Shown here: positions 1 to 64,000 of the stretch, in pieces
How the letters are laid out: each line of letters starts with the position of its first letter
Position numbering within the stretch: position 1 is the stretch's first letter
NCBI GenBank assembly: GCA_017654935.2
Contig: CM065712.1
Span: 16,332,336 to 16,396,335 of the forward strand
Length of the DNA stretch: 64,000 bases
Source: Phymorhynchus buccinoides
Lineage: Eukaryota > Mollusca > Gastropoda > Neogastropoda > Raphitomidae
Reading direction: 5' to 3'
Notes under the pieces: model-generated
The model's database searches: none
Told to the model about the DNA's origin: nothing
Seen by the model: only the letters and a program-made list of their open reading frames with translations
Program-made: the position numbers and the translations under genes

Positions 1-85
1 AACTGAATTCCGGCACTAGGTGATATGAGAAAAATAAACATCAAGAAAACACTATTGAAATCAAAGTTCAGAAATGTATGTTTAA

Positions 86-305
86 CCCCTTGACTGCCAT
101 ATAACGTATTACGTACTGACTTGATGACATCACTGATGACGTCATCAGATGAAGAGGAATAACCCTGATATGCTGGTTTTTGCTCTAATAGTCAAGAGAG
201 TTATATCCCCAGACCGTTTTGCCAGATTGGCTCTATCAGTTGTCTTTTTCATGGCATGATTTGCCCAATGATTTTTTTCTTTAGTTTTCTCTGGCAACCA
301 AGGGG
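86..305. mobile_element. TTAA-flanked MITE (CCCCTTGACTGCCA ends)
   Basis: Inverted ends CCCCTTGACTGCCA and TGGCAACCAAGGGG flanked by TTAA on both sides (82-85, 306-309). About 220 bp, no coding capacity. TTAA target duplication with CCC ends fits piggyBac-type non-autonomous elements. Confidence 0.72.
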
Positions 306-414
306 TTAAGTTTTCAAAATAGCAACCTGAAGTTGTTGCATTTCTTTTCATTTGAACCAAAGTAAATAAATCTATGTACAACACACCTGTAGTTTACAGA
401 ACAATATGGTGATA

Positions 415-454
415 CACCCCCCCCCCCCCCCCCCACCCCCCCCCCCCCCCCCCC

Positions 455-498
<44 letters not shown>

Positions 499-530
499 CC
501 CCCCCCCCCCCACCCCCCGCCCCCGCCCCG
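415..530. repeat. Long poly-C tract
   Basis: About 115 bases that are almost all C, broken by a few A, T and G. This is far longer than the other homopolymers here and its length is probably not exact in the assembly. Confidence 0.95.
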
Positions 531-552
531 ACTGAGACCTCTGCGCCTTATA

Positions 553-1181
553 CAGTGATCGCCGCTTTATAAAACCGTGGTTAATAGAGCCAGCTGCTTA
601 TTAAAGCCGATTTCTTACGGTCCAGATTTTTCACTATATGTTATGTATTAAAAAAGACCGCTTAATAAAACCACCCCGCCGCTTATTAAAGCCACTTTTC
701 TCAGAGAAATCACATAGTTTGTGACTAAAACTCACATGATTGTGTTCTTTTTTCTTTTCTTTTCTTTTTTTGGGGGTGTAGAAAATATGTCACTTGTGTC
801 ACTCAAGACATATTTATGTGCACGCTCACGTGTATCACGAAGTAACTGAGTTTAGAAAAGAATGTCAGTCAATAAAAACCGCACGTGTTGAGTTGATAAA
901 TAAATTAAATCACTTTACTGTTTTCTGTCGGACTGGCAACTTCAAGCAAGAGGCAAGAATGAATTGAATCAAAATGCCGAAAAGAAAACGCCAAGATTTA
1001 ACCACAAACGAGAAACTTGACGAAAGAAAGTGTGAAAGTGTGTCTGACGTAAACAAAAGAGAAGCAAAAAAAAAAAAGTGTTCGAAAATGACGTAATCCT
1101 GGACCGCCGGTTATTAAATCCGCCGCTTATTAAAGCCATTTTTCGTCAGTCCCAAAATGGCTTTATAAAGCGGCGACCACT
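553..1181 (+). mobile_element. pogo/Tigger-like DNA transposon relic
   Basis: Inverted ends CAGTGATCGCCGCTTTATAA and TTATAAAGCGGCGACCACTG, each beside TA. Inside, ATG at 974 opens 40 codons beginning MPKRKRQDLTTNEKL, which resembles the basic N-terminus before the first helix-turn-helix of pogo/Tigger transposases. It ends in a stop after a Lys run. The catalytic part is missing. Confidence 0.68.
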
Positions 1182-1261
1182 GTAATATGATATGACCAGT
1201 AATCCAGTAGGAAACTATCATGACAATATCACAATTGTGTGTAAAATTTTGGGGTTGTGCG

Positions 1262-3335
1262 TCTTATGCATCATTGAATGTTGTAAGTTTTTATAGAAGC
1301 ACCCATGAATCATTGAATGCTGTTGTAGTTTTTATAGAAGCACCCATGAATCATTGAATGCTGTTGTAGTTTTTATAGAAGCATCCATGCATCATTGAAT
1401 GCTGTTGTAAGTTTTTATAGAATATGCCTTACAGTTGGTAAAATAGAGTGGCACAGAGGTAACGCGTTCGCCTCGTGCACAGTAAACCCGAGTTCGAACC
1501 TGGGTACAGGGGATTTCTTCCTCTCACTCTGCACTAGGCCTTATGGTCTGAACGTACTGTCTTTCGGATGAGACAATTAACTGAGGTCCTGCGTGCACAC
1601 GTTAAAACCAGTGGTAACGAAAAAGTTGTCATTTGATCACACAAAAATCAGTTACACAAAAATCGCATGCAAATAAAAAAAACAACACTTGCACCATTGA
1701 ATGCTGTTGTAAGTTTTTATAGAAGCGCCCATGAATCATTGAATGTTGTAAGTTTTTATAGAAGCGCCCATGCATCATTGAATGTTGTAAGTTTTTATAG
1801 AAGCGCCCATGAATCATTGAATGTTGTAAGTTTTTATAGAAGCGCCCATGCATCATTGAATGTTGTAAGTTTTTATAGAAGCACCCATCATCATTGAATG
1901 TTGTAAGTTTTTATAGAAGCATCCATGCATCATTGAATGATGTAAGTTTTTATAGAAGCACCCATGCATCATTGAATGTTGTAAGTTTTTATAGAAGCAC
2001 CCATGAATCATTGAATGCTGTTGTAGTTTTTATAGAAGCACCCATGAATCATTGAATGCTGTTGTAGTTTTTATAGAAGCATCCATGCATCATTGAATGC
2101 TGTTGTAAGTTTTTATAGAAGCGCCCATGCATCATTGAATGCTGTTGTAGTTTTTATAGAAGCACCCATGAATCATTGAATGCTGTTGTAGTTTTGATAG
2201 AAGCACCCATGAATCATTGAATGCTGTTGTAGTTTTTATAGAAGCACCCATGAATCATTGAATGCTGTTGTAGTTTTTATAGAAGCATCCATGCATCATT
2301 GAATGCTGTTGTAAGTTTTTATAGAAGCGCCCATGCATCATTGAATGCTGTTGTAGTTTTTATAGAAGCACCCATGAATCATTGAATGCTGTTGTAGTTT
2401 TTATAGAAAAATCCATGCATCATTGAATGCTGTATGTTTTTATAGAAGCACCCATGAATCATTGAATGCTGTTGTAGTTTTTATAGAAGCACCCATGAAT
2501 CATTGAATGCTGTTGTAGTTTTTATAGAAGCACCCATGAATCATTGAATGCTGTTGTAGTTTTTATAGAAAAATCCATGCATCATTGAATGCTGTATGTT
2601 TTTATAGAAGCACCCATGAATCATTGAATGCTGTTGTAGTTTTTATAGAAGCACCCATGAATCATTGAATGCTGTTGTAGTTTTTATAGAAGCACCCATG
2701 AATCATTGAATGCTGTTGTAGTTTTCATAGAAGCACCCATGAATCATTGAATGCTGTTGTAGTTTTTATAGAAAAATCCATGCATCATTGAATGCTGTAT
2801 GTTTTTATAGAAGCACCCATGAATCATTGAATGCTGTTGTAGTTTTTATAGAAGCACCCATGAATCATTGAATACTGTTGTAGTTTTTATAGAAGCACCC
2901 ATGAATCATTGAATGCTGTTGTAGTTTTTATAGAAGCACCCATGAATCATTGAATGCTGTTGTAGTTTTTATAGAAGCATCCATGAATCATTGAATGCTG
3001 TTGTAGTTTTTATAGAAGCACCCATGAATCATTGAATGCTGTTGTAGTTTTTATAGAAGCATCCATGCATCATTGAATGATGTAAGTTTTTATAGAAGCG
3101 CCCATGCATCATTGAATGTTGTAAGTTTTTATAGAAGCATCCATGCATCATTGAATGATGTAAGTTTTTATAGAAGCATCCATGCATCATTGAATGATGT
3201 AAAGTTTTTATAAAAGCGCCCATGCATCATTGATGTAAAGTTTTTATAGAAGCATCCATGCATCATTGAATGATGTAAGTTTTTATAGAAGCACCCATGA
3301 ATCATTGAATGCTGTTGTGAGTTTTTTTTTATAGA
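1262..3335. repeat. Minisatellite, ~40-bp unit
   Basis: About 45 units of the form catgaatcattgaatgctg followed by ttgtagtttttatagaagcaccc, with 36-42 bp length variants and some higher-order mixing (aaaatccatgcat variants recur every 4-5 units). Interrupted by a SINE at 1,444-1,690. It lies about 115 bp downstream of e19 in the gene's intron. Confidence 0.95.
1444..1690 (+). mobile_element. tRNA-derived SINE (family A)
   Basis: The head has a box A-like GTGGCACAGAGG and box B-like GAGTTCGAACC. The core CTTTCGGATGAGAC and GAGGTCC follow, then a body shared with copies at 18,686, 20,973 and 48,417. The 3' tail is missing because the satellite resumes. It sits inside the minisatellite. Confidence 0.82.
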
Positions 3336-3344
3336 AACATGAGC

Positions 3345-3432
3345 TCTGAGCCTCTGGTTGCGATGCGCTCTCCAGGTGGGAGCAACCCGAATTTTACAGA
3401 GACGCCTCTGTGACTATAAAATATAAAATAGT
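3345..3432 (+). mobile_element. SINE family A, 3' tail fragment
   Basis: Matches the last ~85 bases of the full SINE at 48,417-48,800 (ctctccaggtgggagcaacc through gcctctgtgactataaa). It ends 15 bp from the donor of e19. Confidence 0.8.
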
Positions 3433-3449
3433 TCTCAGTAAGCACTGAC

Positions 3450-59442
<55,993 letters not shown>

Positions 59443-59822
59443 CTCCAAGGTTAAAGAACCCAATTAGGCCACACACAAAAATTATGTCCGTTTGGGGTTT
59501 CATCAGTTTGAAAAATAGGGTAGGTTTTTTTTTTTGGTTTTTTTTTTAATCTTGTGTTCGGTCCATGTGTGTGTATATATAATTCATATATTTTAATCAA
59601 ATAAAAACAGCATACTTTTGCACTTATAACGTTTTATGTTTCTGTTTGCTCGCTTACTTTCGGTTTTTTTTTGGGGGGGTTTCCCATTCATCAAAAAAAA
59701 GTTTAGGGTCGGCAGCCAAAAACTAAGGTAGGTAGGGAAACACAAAGAGGAAACCAACATATTTGGGGGAGGCCTTATTTAGTTATTATACCATATTTGT
59801 CAGACTAATATTGTAATAACAC

Positions 59823-60049
59823 CAGGGCTCCCAGGGACCCCCATTTGGGGGTCTATGAAGCACTAAAATCCTAAAGGACCCTCTAAAAGAATGTGCAGGG
59901 GGTCCCAGGGAATGAGGGATGCACTAGAAAAATTCTTTCTAAGCATTCGCAATGCCAATGGGACCTTCTATCCTGCCTCTAGGACCCTCTATGCTGTAAG
60001 TGAAGGAGTCCTTGGGACCCCTTGTTTTGCAGGACGATTGGGAGCCCTG
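59823..60049 (+). mobile_element. CAGGGCTCCC MITE
   Basis: 227 bp with a ten-base internal duplication (cagggaatgagggatg). Confidence 0.82.
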
Positions 60050-60504
60050 CCGGTAAAGGTCAAGATGTGCCCCCCCCCCCTACATTTCTCGGCTCTCCCC
60101 GCATTTTCACACTTGCCTTTCTTACCAAACATGAAGCTGTATTTTATTAACCTTTTCGGCTAATTATCTTTTTTGAATAATTAATTGCAGTCATGATAAA
60201 ATTGTTGAATAATTAATCACAGTCATGATAAAGGCCATTATCTAATAGGACACCCCCACCCCCCCCATCCCACCCCCCATGTAGTGCAGTACACACAACA
60301 GCCTCGGAGCATTTGTCACAGTCCTGGATCATTGCGTTTTTCTGTCTTGCCTTTATCTTTTACTATTATTGAATGTATGTGTTTCATTATGTAAATGGAT
60401 GAAAATTAGCATAGCAAACGACAGAGGATGAAGTACTCAATCTGCAGTAAGAAAGGCAAGACTGAAAAAGTGGAAACAACCGAGAAATGGAGGCATCTTT
60501 ACCT

Positions 60505-60685
60505 TTACCTTATAAAACCTCCCATTATAAGTATCATAACTTTATAACACTACTTCTCTGAGAGTGAGACATTGCCCTTCTTTGTAAAGTATTAAAATTA
60601 TCTGCCTTAAGACCGCTCCCCTAAGAGACCTCATTTGTGATGATTTTTGAAGGTCTTATACTATTTAAGGGAGGTTCCACTGTAA
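60505..60685. mobile_element. CAGTGG MITE, degenerate
   Basis: Contains ttataaaacctcccattata, gagacattgcccttctttgt and gggaggttccactgta. The left end is lost. Confidence 0.7.
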
Positions 60686-60810
60686 TAATAATGTCATACG
60701 CCAAGATCAAGGTCACAACGGCAATAATTTGCACTGATTTGCTCTCATGGTGGAACACACCACCACACAAAATTTTAAGCGATTCTGTCAAGTGGTTCAG
60801 GAGATATCCA

Positions 60811-61029
60811 AGGCCCCCAATCGTCCTGCAAAACAAGGGGTCCCAGGGACTCCTTCACTTACAGCATAGAGGGTCCTCCTAGAGACGGGGAAGAGGGTCC
60901 CAGTGGCATAGCGAATGCTAAAAAGAATTTTTCTAGTGCATCCCTGGGACCCCCTGCACATTCTTTTAGAGGGTCCTGTAGAATTTTAGTACTTCATAGA
61001 CCCCCAAATGGGGGTCCCTGGGAGCCCCA
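60811..61029 (-). mobile_element. CAGGGCTCCC MITE
   Basis: Reverse copy between aggcccccaatcgtcctg and gggtccctgggagcccc, with a three-base duplication (cctcct). Confidence 0.8.
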
Positions 61030-61161
61030 GGGATATCCTTGGGACAGACAGAAAAACATAACAAACAAAGATTTGCAATCGTAGAGGACAATAATTTCTT
61101 ACATAGCACAATATATATTTTTTATATATAGGAATCCAGTTACCATACTTTTCAGACTTAA

Positions 61162-61646
61162 CCCTTTCACCGCCAATGTCGCATTTTAGCACCACAATAA
61201 CTTACTGAAAGCTATCAGCAGTATCGACGCCAATGATCTTTTTTTTAAAGTTATGAACTCACTGCCAGCACTACTCATATCCCTTTCTCCAGGTCGGGAT
61301 AGGGGTTAGATAGGGATAGGGTTAGGATAGAATGCCCGGGAAAGGGATAGAGCTAGGATTAGGGTTGGGGTTAGGGTTAGAAATGAAAAAAAGTCAAGAC
61401 AAAATGGCCGCTTGCCGCTATCCAATGAAATTGCAAGTAGCTGGAGTCAATACTGCAGATAGCTTACTGTCAATAATTTAACAGTAACACCCATGTCACG
61501 AAAAGGCCTCAAACCAGGGTCTGTTATCGAAAGAGCCTATTTTCATAATTTGGGGAGGTAGCGAACGATGGGCCTTACTTTCATTGTGTTGGCGGTGAAA
61601 GGGTTAATGGAAATGTTTTGCTGAAAAATGGCTGGCAAAGAAGGGG
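61162..61646 (+). mobile_element. TTAA MITE family 1 with nested MITE
   Basis: TTAA at 61,158-61,161 and 61,647-61,650. It has an extra internal right-end-like segment (ggcggtgaaagggttaa) at 61,591-61,607, so its right part is partly duplicated. Nested insert at 61,204-61,470. Confidence 0.78.
61204..61470. mobile_element. Nested MITE (ACTGAAAGCTATC ends)
   Basis: Inverted arms actgaaagctatcagcagta and tactgcagatagcttactgt. Flanks caataactt and caataattt look like a 9-bp duplication with one change. Internal TTAGGG-like motifs (61,310-61,380). Confidence 0.73.
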
Positions 61647-61844
61647 TTAAACTAAGGGGCTGTGTACATTACTAACGAAGACCTTATCAATGCGCTTATT
61701 CGCAAATGAGCAAAAGAAAGCGGACAGGATAAGCGCATACATTTCCACACTTAATATAATATGCACAACATCCCTCTAAATTTTATACAAAAGTCGGATT
61801 ATGTGAGTAATATAATTAATTTTTTTTTTACTAAAGAAACAAAA

Positions 61845-62245
61845 TAATAAAGATGTAGATCAACACCCCTGTACCTGTCTCTGTCAGTCTTGGTTCATTG
61901 TGTTAAAACGAAACAATAAAGATGTAGATCAACACCCCTGTATCTGTCTGTCAGTCTTGGTTCATTGTGTTAAAACGAAATAATAAAGATGTAGATCAAC
62001 ACCCCTGTATCTGTCTGTCAGTCTTGGTTCATTGTGTTAAAACGAAATAATAAAGATGTAGATCAACACCCCTGTACCTGTCTCTGTCAGTCTTGGTTCA
62101 TTGTGTTAAAACGAAATAATAAAGATGTAGATCAACACCCCTGTACCTGTCTCTGTCAGTCTTGGTTCATTGTGTTAAAACGAAATAATAAAAATGTAGA
62201 TCAACACCCCTGTACCTGTCTCTGTCAGTCTTGGTTCATTGTTTT
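61845..62245. repeat. 67-69-bp minisatellite
   Basis: Six units of aataataaagatgtagatca, acacccctgtacctgtctct, gtcagtcttggttcattgtg, ttaaaacga. Lengths are 69, 67, 67, 69 and 69. Confidence 0.93.
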
Positions 62246-62519
62246 TTTCCCGTCTTGCCTTTATCTTATACTACTGATATATTGAATGCATATTTTTAAT
62301 TATGTAAATGGATGAAAATTAATGTTAAATATAGAAAACGATAAAGGTTTAAGTCATAAGCGCTCAATCTGCAGTAAGAAAGGCCATAGGACTGGAAAAC
62401 CCCCAAGAAATAACCGAGAAATGGAGGAGGGGATGTTTATCTGCATCTTTGCCAAAGGTGCAGGGGTCACGGTTTGGGAAAAAACGACGATGCGAACACA
62501 AGATTTGTAAACATTAAAA

Positions 62520-63470
62520 ATCACCAGGGAAACAGGGCCTAATCAAAACATAAAACTAGAATAAAGCTGAAAACTCAGTGGCTACGGCTACGGGGTTGTT
62601 GCGACACTCGGACCATGTTCAGGGATAGTAACTCTTCCTAGTAAATTTTTGTTGTCAACAAATGTGCAGTTTTCTTAATTTTGTATTTAATGAATCGAGA
62701 TTTTATTAAAATAATAGTGGTAGGGGTAGGGGTAGGAACATGATAGTCAACGTTAGTAGTTTTTCAAGAGAAATTGTGTGCATCCCATGATTGAGCCCCG
62801 TAACCATAGCCTGGAGAATGCGGGTTACGGACCCGCAACCCTAGCCTCGCCCAAGTAGGATCGACGGAATCGGGTCATACCGACTCGATAGTTTCCCCTC
62901 AAAATGTCAAACCCGTGTTTTGGCTTCGTGCCAAGTGGTCACTGTCTTTGCTTTGTTTTCATTGGTAGTTATTCTTGTTGCTGACCCATCCGGTCATTTT
63001 CTTCGTGTAGTAGACACTTGTCCCGTTAGTCATGACCGGATTTTGTTTACAAGTGGACGCAAGCTTAAGATATTAATTAAAATAATAGCATAATAGATTC
63101 AACCAATTTGCTACAAGCGTGCCAAATTTGGTGCATGTAAGTTTATAATCTGGTACTTTGCGAGGTTAATCTAATCGGAGGGTTAGCCTAGTCCGACATT
63201 TTGTTTTTCTTCTTGCCGAGTCACACTGATCCAGACTGAATGAAACTCCGCTAAACTTTGTGTAAGCGCGTGTGGTGCGTTCGTGTGTGTGTGTCTGTTT
63301 AGTGCGTACGTGTGTCTGTGTTCAGTGCGTGCATGTGCGCGCGCGTGTGTGCATAATATATATTTGTCGTTTATTTATATTGCTTGCTGGTTTATCCATT
63401 TATTATTGTAAACGCTTAGGGCTTTTTTAAGATTAGGCACTATAAATGCTAATTATTATTATTAATTATT
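62520..63470. other. No feature recognised
   Basis: Mixed sequence with a short ggtagg repeat near 62,720 and GT-rich DNA near 63,270-63,350. No first kinesin exon or other coding exon could be seen on either strand. Confidence 0.5.
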
Positions 63471-63475
63471 ATCAA

Positions 63476-63605
63476 CGTCCTCCGGTCTGAAACAGACACA
63501 TATGGGACATTAGTAGATATAAATATGGTGGGAACAATCCTGGAGGCAATGCCCGAAGCCAGTGCAACTCCAGGAAAGTCCAGAATTTTTAACGATACAG
63601 ATGTA
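63476..63605 (-). mobile_element. Repeat (cacatatggga family), uninterrupted target copy
   Basis: Reads cgtcctccggtctgaaacag, acacatatgggacattagta, as at 44,505/45,201 but without the CAGACCTG insert. Confidence 0.8.
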
Positions 63606-63655
63606 TGTACTAAATTAAATTAATATATAAATAGTAAGATCGAGACTTGATCGAT

Positions 63656-64000
63656 CAACTAGTCTTCTAGTACTAATGTTTTAAGTGGTATTCCCCAGGG
63701 TAGCATCCTGGGCCCAGTACTTTTTACAGTTTTTATAAATGATCTCCCAGAAGACATACAAAGTGCATGCAAGATATTTGCAGATGATACTAAAGTGTAT
63801 AATCGTTCCCAAAATTCAGATGACGTACTGCAAAATGATATTAACAGACTCATAGAATGGTCAGAGAAGTGTAATCTATATTTTAACGCAGGAAAATGTA
63901 AGGTTATGCACGCGGAGTACAATAATCCAAATAAAGGATATGAAATTACTCATGGCTCATCTAAGCATGTTTTAGATACTTGTACAGAGGAGAAGGATCT
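63656..64000 (+). mobile_element. LINE reverse transcriptase fragment (cut by window end)
   Basis: The plus frame gives SGIPQGSILGPVLFTVFIND, then LPEDIQ, KIFADDTKVYN and LIEWSEKCNLYFNAGKCKVM. The PQGS and FADD motifs are RT palm motifs, and the style is that of CR1/jockey-like LINEs. The frame is open to the end of the window. The 5' part is absent. Confidence 0.88.

Noticed and set aside
61300..61385. TTAGGG-like motifs suggesting telomeric DNA
   Set aside because: Only a few irregular ggttagg motifs, inside a nested MITE with inverted ends.
59443..64000. First kinesin exon (start codon, VRVRP strand)
   Set aside because: Looked for on the minus strand with an adjoining phase 0 donor and not found. 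It probably lies beyond the window.

Overview
The window is animal nuclear DNA. Coding sequence is split into short exons (61-210 bp) with GT-AG borders, introns reach about 5 kb, and most of the rest is transposon remnants, SINEs with tRNA-like heads, LINEs and tandem arrays. The repeat style and the gene suggest an invertebrate, most likely a lophotrochozoan such as a marine mollusc. That is inference, since nothing here fixes the taxon. A 500-base run of N (33,501-34,000) marks an assembly gap.

One host gene is recognisable. It runs on the minus strand through almost the whole window, from at least 59,442 (motor domain) down to 3,450 (C-terminal part). I could place 19 exons, about 840 codons. 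Their phases join without conflict from e1 to e11, from e12 to e13 and from e14 to e19. They encode a kinesin-3 family motor that best fits KIF28/KLP-6: motor core with P-loop, switch I and switch II, neck and coiled coil, start of an FHA domain, then the C-terminal kinesin-3 segments. The first exon (start codon, first motor strand) and the last exon(s) lie outside the window. Most of the FHA domain is missing and probably lies in the gap. A phase mismatch between e13 and e14 implies at least one small missed exon, and a candidate is listed.

Layout: 1-3.4 kb, MITEs, a pogo-like relic and a ~40-bp satellite. 3.4-8.6 kb, exons e19-e17 with several decayed copies of e18. 9-13.6 kb, MITEs, a MITE-derived satellite and a 63-bp array. 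13.7-20.9 kb, exons e16-e14 with repeats. 21.4-24.2 kb, one MITE inflated by about 30 internal tandem copies. 27-28.4 kb, e13 and its array. 30-34 kb, a noisy stretch and the gap. 34.2-36.8 kb, e11-e9. 37-40.7 kb, a LINE with an almost intact ORF on the minus strand. 41.8-59.4 kb, the motor exons e8-e1 among repeats. 59.4-64 kb, repeats and a LINE fragment cut by the window end.

Two patterns stand out. First, tandem arrays sit exactly on exon borders of the kinesin gene, and their units contain copies of the neighbouring splice site. Three exons also have decayed duplicates beside them. Second, a transposon family with CAGACCTG termini makes 6-bp target duplications, and an empty-site copy of one insertion target is present in the same window.
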